Shown one piece after another: positions 34,366-46,626 of a stretch of DNA of 64,000 nt; within the stretch, counting starts at the first letter, position 1, and each line of letters starts with the position of its first letter. Under the pieces are notes generated by a model. It was not told the DNA's origin. It ran no database searches and worked only from the letters and a program-made list of their open reading frames with translations. Both the position numbers and the translations under genes were made by a program. Origin of the DNA: Lepidurus packardi (taxonomy: Eukaryota > Arthropoda > Branchiopoda > Notostraca > Triopsidae); the NCBI GenBank assembly GCA_023053545.1, contig JAKZAN010000150.1, forward strand, positions 16,337 to 80,336, given 5' to 3'.

Positions 34366-35130
34366 GAGAGAGAGAAGTATACAAAATTGTAGCAGAATAA
34401 AAAATAGATAAATAGAGATAGAGTAATTCCAAAATCTATTTAAAAAATGTTGTGGATTCAGGTTGAATTTTTGACAAAAAATAGCATTTATTTTTTGCTA
34501 AAAAATAAAAGGAAAACTCAAATATTAGATAAAATGTGTACATATGGAGATATATATATATATATATTATCGTTAGAAGTCCACTACGAAAATACAAGGC
34601 ACACACGCATGCATGCATGCATACACACACACTTCGATTGTGTCGATAATCAACACAGAGCAAGTGAGAGATAAAGATAATTGAAAAACAGTGTCATACA
34701 CATATATTAACCAAAACACACACACACACTTATACACAACACACTTATATACACAAACAACATAATCAACAATAAGAAATATATATAAAAACATAGTATC
34801 GATATATGTGTATATGCTTGGGAATCTCTGAAATATAATTTTACTAGTAAATATTAAACAGTTAATTTTTTGGAATCCAGCACATACACATACATACATA
34901 CATACATATATACATATATATATATTTATAATATTAATCAATCTAGCTTTTCTCTCTCTCTCTCTTTCTCTTCCCCCCTCATTTATTTCTCTTTCTCCCT
35001 CTTCATTATGATCATCCTGGTTTTATAGAAAATCAACTCATATATTTTTATATAACAATAATCAAACAAAAATAATAACTACTATACTTCCCCTAAAGAG
35101 AAGATAAACAAACAAACACACGACCACAGT
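34366..35130. other. intergenic region with simple repeats
   Basis: 765 bases of AT-rich DNA with many microsatellites: (TA)n at 34549-34568, four GCAT units at 34607-34622, CA repeats to about 34745 and at 34885-34905, and a CT tract at 34951-34975. The small open frames here only reflect the repeats. It presumably contains the Cdh1 promoter. Confidence 0.6.
34607..34622. repeat. (GCAT)4 microsatellite
   Basis: Four tandem GCAT units, next to CA repeats, in the spacer upstream of the Cdh1 gene. Confidence 0.9.
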
Positions 35131-36543
35131 ATGGACAACTCTTATCAATACCCCTTCGCCACCCACAACCCCAACCTACAGTACCAACAGCCCCAGCACA
35201 CACAACCATCCCATCCCAACTATGCTGAACTCAACTTCTTCAATACCCCCGACTCCCTCTATTCCCAGGATTCCAAATCTTCCAAGAAGAAAAATACCAT
35301 GGATCGGTTCATACCTCACAGAGTATGCACCAATCTCTACAATCTCTTCAAGGATGAGAAGCTCACAGAAGGCGAGCAGAGTTCCAACAAGGAGAACACC
35401 CGTTATACCAATTTCCTGGAGTCTAAGCTTTTCGGAGACGATGATAACACCAATTCCCAACGCAAAATCCTGCATTTCGGCGAAGAGGATGTGCCTGCTA
35501 ACAGTGCTCTGGGGCTCAAGCCGTGCTCCAGCCAGAGTAACTTCGAAAAAGCACACCACCCACAGCCCCGCAAGAAGAGGAATATCCAAAAAGTGCCCTA
35601 CAAGATCCTTGAGGCTCCCATGCTGAAGGACGATTTCTATCTGAATCTGATCGATTGGAGCCAGAATAACAACATCGCTGTTGGATTGCACTCCTCCGTG
35701 TTCGTCTGGTCAGGCTGCTCGAGCAAGGTCGACAAAGTCTACGAGTCCCAGGAAGACCACGACTATATCTGTTCGGTCAGTTTCCCCAAGGTTAACAATC
35801 TTGTGGCTTTCGGAAATACCACGGGAGAAGTTAAAATCTACGACATCGTTCGCAGGAAATAGAGTGTTTCCTTTTCGGACATCCACGGGGGCAGAGTGGG
35901 CAGTCTTGGCTGTACCAACAACCTCGTATGCACTGGGGGTCGTGATGGCAACATCACTATCCAGGATTTCAGACAACGCCAGCAGGTTGTCGCTTACAAA
36001 GCTCATCAGCAGGAGATTTGCGGGTTGAGGTGGTCCCAAGACTCCTCGATGGTCGCATCGGGCGGCAATGACAACAAACTAGTCCTCTTCAACCTCAAAA
36101 CTATGAGCAAGATGGCAACCTTCTCCGAACACAAGGCAGCAGTCAAAGCCCTGGCTTTCTGCAACAACGCACCCCTTGTGGCTTCGGGTGGAGGCACTGC
36201 TGATAGACACATCCGATTCTTCTCCACCCAGACTCTAACCGAGGTTTACTCAATAGATACAGGTTCTCAAGTTTGCAACCTGATGTTTTCTCCGGTGAGC
36301 GACGAAATGGTGACCACCCATGGCTACAGTCTGAACCAGATCAACCTCTGGCGAGTGGACAACCGGAACTCCGCGCCACAACTGTAGAAAGTGTAGACTT
36401 TGACAGGCCACAGTTGCAGAGTTCTGTACTTGGCAGGCTAGCAAAATGGAGGGAAGATCGTAACAGGAGCCGGAGACGAATCCCTCCGCTTCTGGAACGT
36501 GTTCGAGCAGAAGAAATGGGGAGACCGTTTCGATCTGAGATGA
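35131..36543 (+). CDS. CDH1: APC/C activator Cdh1/Fizzy-related
   Basis: Single exon, 470 residues, TGA stop. This WD40 protein recruits substrates with D- and KEN-boxes to the anaphase-promoting complex in late mitosis and G1. The N-terminal C-box is DRFIPHR (about residue 58) and a KEN sequence follows (SSNKEN). The linker PYKILEAPMLKDDFYLNLIDWS is typical of the Cdc20/Cdh1 family. Seven WD repeats run to the end, with the Cdh1-like TGAGDESLRFWNVF in the last. The C-terminal DLR resembles the IR tail that binds APC3. Cdh1 is preferred over Cdc20 on the repeat and linker wording. Confidence 0.93.
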
Positions 36544-37194
36544 GACTCAGAGGGGGACTACGAATACCAATAATCTATGATTTGACCGCAGGGTGTGTTG
36601 TGTTTAAATTCGAGTGACAATATATAATCGAGTACTACTATTAAAACACTATTTCTTTTATCTTTTTATCAATAAAAAATATAATAGCAAACGACAAAAA
36701 AAAAAAATAAACCCTCCTCAATTATCCTCTTTTTTCTTTTCTTTTCTTTATTTTTACTTATTTCCTCTCCTCTCATCATCCCCCTTTTCTATTACATATT
36801 GTCACTGGATAATCTGTTGACACAGACATATTTTAAAATTTAGCATTAAAAATATTAAAAAATATAGATAATCAAGAGAGATAACAACATCGACTATTTC
36901 TCTCTCTGTTTCTCTGTATTTCTCAATGAAACAATCCAAATTAGCAAAAAATAATAACATAACCATAATCTAGCCTGAAAAGATAACAAACGATCAAATA
37001 TATATATATATATTATTATTACTAATATACAATATTTAACCAAGTCCCCCTCCCCTCCTATTCTTTTTTTTTTTTTATTCGTCTTCCTCCTCTTTAACCC
37101 TCAATTGTTATAATTCTTCCTTTTTATTATTATATATATACACACACTTAGAATCAATACATAACTATATACACATTTACTCTTCTCCCTATCG
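36544..37194. other. intergenic spacer
   Basis: 651 bases of AT-rich DNA with A/T homopolymers and a C-rich tract (37043-37060) in the sense strand of the next gene. No gene seen. Confidence 0.5.
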
Positions 37195-39121
37195 ATGTAC
37201 CACTATAAACCCCAGAATAACTGGCCCCTCAAGTCCGACAACTCTTCTCTCTCCCTACAGATCCCTCTCCCCAGACTCACTCTCATCCACCATATCCTCC
37301 TCCATAACGATACATACCTAGCAACCCTCATAGAAGACCTCACCAATCATCACAACTCACCTCTCCACCCTACCCCCCAAACCATACTAATCGAGACCGA
37401 GGAGCAACTGCAACTCGTGGCTGACAGGTTCGGGCCGTCCTCGCGATGCAATCATGTGTTCTTCCAAGTGTTCAGCGAACAGCATCGGTCATACAAAGGG
37501 TTCTGTACATGGCTGAGTCTGACTTCCTCGAGCAGTGGTCAAACGTATCTGATCGATCTGCTGAAACTCCGATTCAAAACTTTGGATATTGTGGCCCAGG
37601 TAATTCCATTTTCCTTGTCCTTTTCCTCATTAAAACACATCATCATTCTCTCTCTATTTTTTGTTATTGATTATTTGACTATCAAGAGAGAATGAGAGAG
37701 AAATACTGGATAATGTCAGTTTGTTCGGCACAATAGATATTCGCATAAACTTTATTGATATAATGCGACTATTGCATTGTGTATATTCTATTTTTAGCTG
37801 AGCCTTACCTAAAACTGTCATTATCACTATCATTATCACTACAATTATTAGTATTATTAATTTCTATCATCTTTTTACCCCCACCAGGACACACAATATC
37901 TCATATGTTTCATTGTATGCATAGGTTTTCGAAAATCCAAACACCACCAAAATCGGATACCAGATCCAACAGCAAATCTTATTCCTACAAAGGGATTTCT
38001 CCATCTTCAGTGCTAATCTACTAGATATTGAGACCCTCGCGACGACTTCTGAAATATCAGGCTTCAGATGCGAGGCTTCGCAGAAACTGCTCAAAGGGTC
38101 GCTGCTCTCAAGGGGAGGACCTGTGAGCTCCGAAATCAAGGAGAACTTGGCCAAGGTGACCCAAGGGATCCACAAAACATTCTGGAGAATGAAGTAGTCC
38201 TTCGAGATCCACAACCAGTCCCTGGCCTCGGCCTACTACACTTCTAACATCATGGCTAAAAACCCATACCAGTATGTTTTCAGTGATGAGTAGATCCAGC
38301 TTCGTAATCAACTCTCAAACTTGTAGGCGGCCAATGATAATGGTGTCTGCTACACGGAAGAGGAGAAGTGGAGAATCAATAAACTGCTGGACTGGAGACA
38401 TCATTCTGCTAAGATGATGGACGAGAGTGTGGAGTACATCCTTCCCCTAACCCTCCTCATCAGGATCATCCAGTCTAAAATCAAGTCTATCGTTGATCTC
38501 TGTGAACTCTACGAAGAGTTTGCAGATGAGATTCTAAGTCACGACAATAAACCCACCATCCTACAGATCTGCAATCTGGCCTACCGCCCATTCGATGCAG
38601 ATCGCCTGAAAAGCGAAGTCGACACCCTTCTCGATAGCAATCCTTCAGATTTCCTAAAAAGTATAGGCTGGACCGACAAAGACTGGAAGAATAACCATTT
38701 CGAGAGCATGAAGCTATTCAAACAAATCATCAGCATCCAAAGACTAGATCCTAGTATCATCGAGGAGGAACTAAAAGCCACAGATGATCGGGTTCTCTCG
38801 AATTAGTAGCTACTCTGCATATTCAACTATGCCGAATGTCTGAGTAATAACGATCTGACGATGCTGAACCAGCAGTATCATCAGTTACTTGATGCTACAA
38901 AGAGGCAGACAGAGCTAGAGGAAGAAGCCCACACCCATTCTACATCAGTCGGACATGAAAGTAAAGTCAAGGACAAACTACCTGAGTCACTGTTAGAGAT
39001 CTATGAACTGGCGAACAAGAAGAAAAAGGATATGAAAAAGGACAAGAAAAGGTCGAGTTAAGAGAGGTAAGATACTTTTAACATAAACACCAAAGAGTTC
39101 TTCAAGACTATCGGCTGGTGA
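37195..39121 (+). CDS. Rrp6/EXOSC10-like protein lacking catalytic acids
   Basis: Exons 37195-37599 and 37925-39121, 533 residues, TGA stop; the 325-nt intron is far longer than usual here. Rrp6 is the nuclear exosome 3'-5' exonuclease of the DEDD family. The fold is clear: SYKGFCTWLSLT, TYLIDLLKLR, LQRDFSIFSANLLD, and the HRDC-type block LLDWRHHSAKMMDESVEYIL. The catalytic residues do not fit: the VDLE motif reads FQVF, the HGADSD motif reads YQIQQQ (all three by CAA/CAG codons), and no YARDDTHYL equivalent is seen. So the protein probably binds RNA or the exosome without nuclease activity. The tail is Lys-rich. Confidence 0.75.
37731..37774 (+). ncRNA. Candidate structured element in the long Rrp6-like intron
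   Basis: Within the 325-nt intron, CAATAG (37731-37736) pairs with CTATTG (37769-37774) and TCGCAT (37741-37746) with ATGCGA (37763-37768). This gives 12 base pairs with a 4-nt bulge and a 16-nt loop. Flanking sequence is less AT-rich than the rest of the intron. It might be an intronic snoRNA part or simply a palindrome; no box motif was secured. Confidence 0.3.
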
Positions 39122-39223
39122 GGACCCCTAATGCTACTACACATATTCTGAGTTACAAATATACATTTCAATTTAAAAAATAATACATCCCTTCCTTAAA
39201 TTTCGTATCATTTCATGCCATTA

Positions 39224-39775
39224 TCACTTTACATAAGTAGAATCTATCATATAGTTGTGTCCGATCTTCACGGGAGTGGGTTTCTGTCTGTACATCTTGG
39301 ACTGGTAGGTTATTGCGTACTTGTCCATCACCCATCTGTTGTTGTTAGTCGAGTCCCTCTTCCCTACTACATTTGTAGTTGTTGGTAGTTTTAGGGATTT
39401 GGACTCCATACGGCCTTACTGTTGCTGGTGCTGTTGTTGTTTTGCCGGCCATTAGAATCTGAAAGTATGATCAGCAAGCTCCCATCTGCTGCGAGGACGG
39501 ACAGGTTTCCGGACTTCTTAGAACTGTGCTGACTTGTTCCTGTAGCTGAGCACGTCAGAGTAGATATTACTCTGCCTGACGAGTTTGAACATGCCTTGGG
39601 TATCTTGGGACTTGTTCGGTTTGCCATAGAACTGGGAAGTTGACAGCATCCATTGTGGAACATCTTAGCTGTTTCGACTATGAGGAGTTAAGGAATATGA
39701 TGACTATATGACCATTGAGTATTGGATACGTTGAGCTGATGAATATCGATTTCCTTCTGGCTTATATATCTGCAT
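39224..39775 (-). CDS. Unknown basic protein
   Basis: Single exon, 183 residues, TGA stop. All three frames are long here because TGA is rare; this frame is preferred because it runs from an ATG to a stop without interruption. Ser, Gln, Arg and Tyr are abundant (NIYSDVLSYRNKSAQF). A Gln-rich stretch (AKQQQHQQQ) sits in the middle. The end IGHNYMIDSTYVK recalls Tyr-containing microtubule-inner-protein motifs but nothing can be assigned. Confidence 0.55.
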
Positions 39776-40074
39776 CTGACATGATCCTGCGATTGCCGAG
39801 TGCGACCCGATGTGATTTGCTATTTTGACGCTACATCTTTGATATATCAGTGAAGCAGAAAGAGAGTTTCGGAGGTCTAGTAAAGAATTGAGTCCAGCTT
39901 TCTATTAAATTTTATTGAGGCTAAAGTTGTTATGTATGACTCCGTAGTTCTTTTGAGTAATCGAGTGGCAAAATGTCTACAAATACAAAATAAAGTATAA
40001 CTCCAAAAACATTGATGTAATGTATGTGTGGTATGTATATATATATATTTATTCATCAATCATTATCGTAATCA

Positions 40075-40835
40075 TCATTTCTCCTTTTTCTTTATGACTT
40101 CCTTCACTGTTTTTCTCTCTTACTCTAGCTCCTTGCGTCTCTTCAGATCCTTCTGCCGGATCTGACGCAAGTACTATTCGAAACGGATTTCCCGTTCCAG
40201 GCCGTCTGGGGTCTTCTCTTCGTCTCCGAAAATGCTCTTGATGTTCTCTTATAGCTGGTCCTTATAACGCACGTATATCAGTTCCAAAGTGTCCTCGACT
40301 GTGATCGTGCCTTTTTCTGACTGGTCGTACATTAGGAACTGTACCAGATTGAACAGGTTCCTGGGCTCGAGTCCATTTTTATCGAAAATACATCTGAAAG
40401 GAATTAAAAATGAAAATAGTCAGTTTAGGACTGTGGGTTGGTTTACCTTTTGTACATGAGGACGAACTCGTACTTATTGATACATCCGTCAAGGTCTTCA
40501 TCGACTTCCCAAATCCACTGGTCGACCTCAGGCTTAGAGTAGGGGAATTTGAGTTCGGTGAGTATTCTGATGATATCCTTCTTGTCAAACTTGTCTTTGG
40601 GAGGCTCTTTCCAGGACTCCTTGTCCTGGTTGGCACTCTCTTTGTTTTGATTATCCTTGGACTTCTTCTCGATGCCACATATCTTGTCGAAGACCCTATT
40701 GAGTCGTTCCTGCTCGATATTCTGGATAGGCATTTCATAGATCTGTTCCTCGAGGGACTTCTCCTGTATTTTCTGTTTTGGCTCCTGGACTCCTCCCATC
40801 TTGGAGCGTGTCTGCAGCTTGTCTTCGGTCTTCAT
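40075..40835 (-). CDS. EF-hand calcium-binding protein
   Basis: Exons (minus) 40835-40447 and 40393-40075 (53-nt intron), 235 residues, TGA stop. One canonical EF-hand: helix PYSKPEVDQWIWEV, then loop DEDLDGCINKYE. A second helix-loop-helix (FNLVQFLMYDQSEKGTITVED) has a weaker loop. The C-terminal 60 residues form a charged helix (RRKELEQERKTVKEVIKKK). This layout is common among ciliary EF-hand proteins; I do not recognise the orthologue. Confidence 0.75.
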
Positions 40836-41081
40836 GATGTGTTAGGATGCTGGAGATGCTGTTCACTTATTCAGTTATATATATTTTTTTCTGAATTATT
40901 TTAATCATCAATTATGAATCATCTCTCTCTCTCTCTTAACCCAACCCCCCCACTCGACCCCCCATACTTTTACCAGACATATATTATCTATAAATATGCC
41001 TATGTCTATTTGTTAGATTATGTTAGTCTTTCATGGCAATGTGTCTTCGGGTCAATAAAAAACTACACACACACTCTCTCA

Positions 41082-41964
41082 TCAGTATTTCTAGAATAGG
41101 GAATCATCCATCTCGGAATTGCGTAGGGTTCTATTGACTTCTATCTGTTCATCCTCTTCATCACTACTCTGGCCAGCACCCTCCACATCTTCTGGTTCTT
41201 GGCTCTACTTCATTGCTTTTATGTTCCTGTGCTGTTTGTAGTACAGGGTACCGATGATCACGCTAAATATCAATAAAGTAGTCAGATTTATCCAGATTAC
41301 TAGAGTATTTGGTTATGGGGGTATTGTTGCGTACATCTTGTGCCTGTGGCTTTGTATCTATCGCTTATGCTGAAGGTTATGCTGATGCTTTCGGTTAGTG
41401 ACAGATTGACTGTACTGTATGCTCCGATCGGGTAAGGATAGGCAGTGTTATCTGTTATGGCAGTGAAGCTGACCCCTAGCTCAGAGCTTTACGAATCGTT
41501 CTGATTCGACCATTACATGTACTTTCGATTGATCTGCAAATCAGTTTCCTAGTCTTTGAATATGGAGTAGCTTGTAGGATTAGTAGGAATTACATGCAAG
41601 GAAGTCACAATATTTGAGGTATGATTGGTTCCTGATCACTCCGTGATAGCAATCAGCATCAGAGTTTTCAAGCATGATAAAGTAGTCGAAAGAAGGAGTG
41701 GTACCAGGGGAGGTCTAATCGAATACAAATGCATATATAAGGATAAGTCCATGATGAATTTGATGATACATTTTCAAGTGAGTAGGCGAATGAGACATTC
41801 GAAGGTATAAACTCGGTATTGATTCGCTGGATGGAGACAGAAGTCGTGGAGAAGCTGGCATCACCGATGTAGATATCCTTTTGCTGGGTAAGTCTGAGGG
41901 AGATTCCTTACTTCAGCACTACTATGCATAAAACTAAGGTTGTTATGAGCCCTGGAGTCGACAT
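41082..41964 (-). CDS. Single-pass (type I) membrane protein, unknown
   Basis: Exons (minus) 41964-41770, 41714-41594, 41553-41335 and 41299-41082 (introns 55, 40 and 35 nt), 250 residues. The 40-nt intron (GTAATTCC...AAAG) is inferred to reconcile frames; a one-base indel is the alternative. A signal peptide (LITTLVLCIVVLK) starts the protein, the ectodomain is beta-rich with several N-glycosylation sites (NVS, NLS), and a transmembrane helix (WINLTTLLIFSVIIGTLYY) precedes a short acidic cytoplasmic tail. Function unknown. Confidence 0.6.
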
Positions 41965-42167
41965 AATAATACTCGTTATTTTAAACAAACAAACCAAAAA
42001 AAGGAAAGAACCTCTTTCTTTTCTTTTTTTTCCTTTACTAACTTTAAAAAAATCAATAAATCATCATCAGCATGATATTTTTTTTTTAATTTTTTGATTG
42101 TTCCGAAAGTTTTGTATTTTTACAATTATTTAAGTTTCACTCTTTTCCATATACACATACCTATACA

Positions 42168-44149
42168 ATGGCTAAACAGGATTCCTCCCAGATGCAATAC
42201 CTCAAACAAGACTCTGTCGGCAGAGTCATAGCACAGGGTCTCGCCAGTGTCTACTCCGAAAAACCCCAGAAGCCCATCACCTACCTGGCCAACTGGTTGC
42301 TGAACTACTCCCGCAACCAGAAGCAGTACGAAAACATAAAAAAGTTAGAACAGCAAAAAGAAACACAGTTCGAGAAACTCCAGCAACAGAACAACGCCAA
42401 ATAACAAGAAGAAAAGAAGGTGGTTGCCAAGGAACAAGCAACTAAAGAGGTTAACGAGTCTTTCGAAAAAACCCTATAGAAGCATGAGTATCATGCCGAA
42501 CTGCTCCTCACAGAATTCCCTGAATTCCTTGAGCATGCCAAGAAATTCACTGGGGTCTATATTGGTGAGTTGAACCATCCTCCCAGAAAGATCACTGAGG
42601 ATGACACCGATGAAAATGCTCATCTGCAAATGGATGCACCCAAAGTTATCAACTATATTGGCGCCTCCAAATCCCATCACAAGCTCATGTTTGGAACAAA
42701 TCTGCACCTCGATAAAGCTGTAGTCACGGCTGAGGCTTTCGCCGTTTCCGAAGAGGATCAGCAGAATGGCAAGTATGTGTATGTTCCTGATGTGGTTAAG
42801 AACGATAAAATCCATTACATGAGGATTCCCAAACTGGGTGCCTACATCGCAGTTCCATTCGCACCCAAGACTTACATATTTGAGAGTATGTTCGATACAG
42901 CTCTGGGTTAACGCAAGAAATTTAACACTCAACATTAAGAGTTCTAGAAATAAAAGAAAAACCAGCTTGAGGAAATTGAGAGAGAGTTGGAGGAAGCTAA
43001 AGCAAAGCTTGAGAAAGCAGAACCTGAACAGGCTGCAGCAGTTCAGGATGAGATCAAGGAAATAGAACATCGAAAATAGGAAAAGCTGAAAGAAGCCCTA
43101 GATCCCCACGATCCAGAACTCGAGCCCAAAAAGAAAGAGTATGTATTGTGTGCTGATACTTTGGGACAAGATCGATAAATCTCAGAACAAGACCGCCAGT
43201 TCCTTGTGCACTTCGCCAAGAAATTCAAGAAGGAATGGGAGGCCAAAGAACTCAGTCTGCTGAAGCGTGATGTGGATTTGCAGATTGAGTACGAAGCCAG
43301 TCTATAAAAACCTGCCGAAGAAATCCTGCATGAGATTAACCAGGAACTTGATATCCCTGAGGAAACTCTAAAATAGATGACTGAGACTCACAAAGAAGAG
43401 AGTTTGGTCCATTACCATAGTCTGTGCCATAAGCTGGATAAAATCAGAGAGAGACTGGCCAGACCTGAGGTTTCGGGCTATATTTTGCGACTATCCCAGT
43501 TCCGAGTGCTTAAGTTCAGTTCCCTGCTCCAGAACTTGCTCTACTTCCAAGGTTACAGCAAACAGCAAATCGACATCCCAAGTAAATTCCTCTTTTTGAC
43601 GACTTACCTTTTTAATCATAGATATGACGCATTTGAACTGGAAGGAAGTTAAAAAGAACTACCTCAACGAGGCCTTTATAAAGAAACTCCTGGCCTATGA
43701 GGCAAAAGGTGCCAAACCCGTAGAAGTGAAGAAGTATGCTAAGGTCAGCGAAATTCTACCTATATGTAAATACACTTATATAAACTAAACTCTTTTCCAA
43801 TTCTCGAATGATAGTCGAAAACTTCGCCGAAGAAAAAGTCTTTGAATACAACATCGGACTGGGAATAGTTCTCAAGTTCATCAAGCTCACCCTGACCCTG
43901 CGCAAATAGGACGTGGAACTCAGGAAACGACTAACAGAAAGACTCACAAACTAGAGAAACGAAAAACTCGCCGAAAATGAGAAGATCCTGCACTAGAAAT
44001 AAGCTGCCCTTGAAGCCCACAAATCCACGATCCCTCCTGAAGAACTGGATAGTTTCAACGAGGCAGACTGGCTCAAAGCTTACGAAGTCGAACACCCACT
44101 AGTGGACATTCCTGCCGAAATCAAGCAAGACTTGGATAATGATATTTGA
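42168..44149 (+). CDS. RSP2: Radial spoke protein 2-like (DPY-30 and GAF-type domains)
   Basis: Exons 42168-43581, 43622-43765 and 43815-44149 (introns 40 and 49 nt), 630 residues, TGA stop. A DPY-30 domain lies at the N-terminus (KPITYLANWLLNYSRNQKQY), followed by coiled coil, then a GAF-like globular block around residues 110-250 (YIGELNHPPRKI…IHYMRIPKLGAYIAVPF). Long Glu/Lys coiled coils make up the rest. This order matches RSP2 of the axonemal radial spoke stalk, where DPY-30 domains dock to an RIIa-type partner. Many of the coiled-coil Glu residues are written as TAA/TAG. Confidence 0.8.
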
Positions 44150-44268
44150 TATTAATTTCTTTTGTTTGGTGGAGAAACGGAAAAACAATTGATGAATGAT
44201 TTTTCAATCAATTAGAAGAGTGATTGTGTTTTTTTTAAGATTGTTGGTTAGTAAAAGCCTTATTAGGA

Positions 44269-45533
44269 TCAAGATCTAAGTTTCTAGAGGAGTTCTTATA
44301 GTTTAAGTTTGTACACCTTGTCTTGGTATTCCTTGATGAATCGATCCATGTAATCCCCGTTAAGCATGGACTCGATCCCGAATAGAGTCAAGCCTGTCCT
44401 ATGGTCGGTGATCCGATCCTGAGGGAAGTTGTACGTTCTAATTTTCTCGCTTCGGTCTCCACTGCCAATCTGCGATTTCCTGCGCCGTGCCTCTTCTTCC
44501 ATATTTTTCTGGTACTCCATCTGGAACAGTCTTTGCTTCAGCAAATCAGTGGCTCTCTTTTTATTCCTCTATTGCTGGCGATCTTATTGGATGAAGACGA
44601 ATAATCCAGTAGGGATATGGATGGCTCTACAGGCACTGTCAGTCTTGTTGACGTGCTGCCCTCCTGCACCCTGGGATCTTGTGAATTCGTAACGAATATC
44701 TTTATCGTTGACTGCGTAGTCGAAAGGTACGAAAGGCATAATAGCAACACTAATGGTAGAGGAGTGAAGTCTGCCCTTGGATTCAGTCTCTGGGATCCTG
44801 ATAACCTTATGGACTCCTGACTAGCATTTCATGATCTTGAAGCAGTTAGGTCCAATCACCTTCATGTCTAAGTACTTGTAACCTTTGTTAACACTGAAAT
44901 CCTTCTGGCATTCCATGATCTTGCATTGCCAGCCCTGCGTCTCGAAGAATATCTGGTACATGTTGGCTAGGTCCTCAACAAATAGACTCGCTTCGGAACC
45001 CCCTACGCCTGGTCTCATCTCCACACTGATCTCATTGTAGTCATCGTACAGATCCGGTTCCAACAACTCCTCTACACTCTCCTTTTCTAAGCTATCGAAT
45101 TCCTACTGTGTCTTGGCAATCTCTTCCTTTGCGAATTCAACGGTCTCCTTGTCTTGTGGGTTCTCTGCGATCATTTTCTCCAAATCTCCAAGATTCTGAA
45201 TATACATACATATTTTCAGAATGGTTGATCTCTTACCTGGTAGAACCCTTCTGCTTTTTCATGAAGGTTAACGAATCTGGACAGTTTGTTAAGTTATCTG
45301 CGCTCGAGTTCCTTTGCTTATCCTCTGTTTAGTTTTTCCTGGAGTTCCTGATATTGGTTTTTAAATTGGGACAGTCTTCTGAACACGAGGTCCATGACTT
45401 TTGCCTTTTTTGGTGTTTCCGAACTATTGGGAGGGGTAACAGTACTGAAACTGAACCCACGAACAATAACATTACTCCGAGGATGCCTGATTATTAGGGA
45501 CTTGACGCCTGAGACAACAGTAAACAGCAACAT
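44269..45533 (-). CDS. Peptide chain release factor 1, probably mitochondrial
   Basis: Exons (minus) 45533-45237 and 45195-44269 (41-nt intron), 407 residues, TGA stop. A class I bacterial-type release factor that terminates at UAA/UAG in organelle ribosomes. Landmarks: [15 protein letters not shown], the [14 protein letters not shown] block, then [13 protein letters not shown] with the catalytic GGQ, and [15 protein letters not shown]. The basic N-terminal 40 residues ([16 protein letters not shown]) look like a mitochondrial presequence. In the ESGVH block the Glu is written TAG, a strong hint at the code because this residue is conserved in RF1 (FESGxHRVQR). Confidence 0.93.
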
Positions 45534-45670
45534 GTATAGGAGATACTGTTGAATCTTTATATGTATATGTATTTTAATATAAATTTAACTGGTGGTAATG
45601 TAATGTATATGTGCATGCATTATACTCCGACATGAAAGAAAGAGAGGCGAGTTGAGGTTTATTTTTCTGT

Positions 45671-46626
45671 TCAATTGTCATACTGTCCTTGGATTATGGC
45701 TCCATTCAGAGATTTCCTGCGTCTGTCCGCAGCCTCGATCTTATTCACGATCTTGTCCCGCTCTTCTAGGAGTTTCTCGTACTGTATGGCCCTCCTGCTC
45801 ATGTCCTGCTGTGCCCCGCTATGGTCCTCGAACGACCTGATCTCTTTTTAATAGTAACAGATCTCTATCTTCAACACCGATGCCTGCTGTTCCTTGCTAT
45901 TGTTATCAGCTATATTCTGCTCCAACTCCCTCTTCAACTTCTAAACTATCCTTTTATTCGTCTCGATGTCTTCTTTGGTCTGGATGTTCTTCTATCGGAG
46001 TTTCTGCACTCGATCGCTCTGGCGGGTTAGTTATACACGGAGTTAGGTGACGGAGCTGTGTTAGTTTTTGCCCTTGTTCTGCAGCTACGTCTATAAGGCT
46101 GTTAGTTCCAGGTCGCAACTATGCATTTTTTGGGCACATTCTTCTGCGTTTTTGAGTAACTACTGTGTACGCTTGCAGTTCTTCATGAATGAGTTACACA
46201 GCTTCGACAGGTACACCTTGGTCTCTTCGGGGACACTGGCACTGGCGTACAGCATCGGGTCGAACAGCACTTTATACATATTGGCCGTCTCTCTATGGTT
46301 CGTCAGTTCCTATATACATTGTTCTAAAAGAAAATAGGTTTGCAGTCAGGATGGAGATGATATACCAGAATATTGGCTTTGACTGAACTGTTGGTGGCCT
46401 TTTCTTTGGAAAGCATGGTCTTGAAGATATCTTTGCAGAGGTCGAGAGATTTGGCTGCTTCTATTTCTGCGAGGAGGCGAGTCTTGAGAACTGTGACTGG
46501 CTGTTCCTGAGCCAGATCAAGGAAGGAGTATCGGGTAGATGCATTATTCTTCCTGAAGGATTTACTGGTTTGGTAGGGGTCATTGCTGGTGGAGAGTGTA
46601 TTGCGGAATGATGCTTTCTTGTTCAT
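45671..46626 (-). CDS. Coiled-coil protein
   Basis: Exons (minus) 46626-46366 and 46309-45671 (56-nt intron), 299 residues. The N-terminal 60 residues are polar; the remainder is almost entirely coiled coil (for example KRELEQNIADNNSKEQQAS, YEKLLEERDKIVNKIEAADRR). The intron was placed using an acceptor (ATATAG) that keeps the second exon in the coding frame. Probably a cytoskeletal or ciliary component; family not recognised. Confidence 0.65.

Noticed and set aside
34447-34941. Overlapping frames of 75-122 codons on both strands
   Set aside because: They are translations of CA, GCAT and TA microsatellites.
35176-35691. 171-codon minus-strand frame
   Set aside because: Shadow of the Cdh1 coding sequence; no family likeness.
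41554-41620. Apparent frameshift in the single-pass membrane protein gene
   Set aside because: A 40-nt intron (41554-41593, GTAATTCC…AAAG) joins the two frames, so no indel is required, though the acceptor is not ideal.
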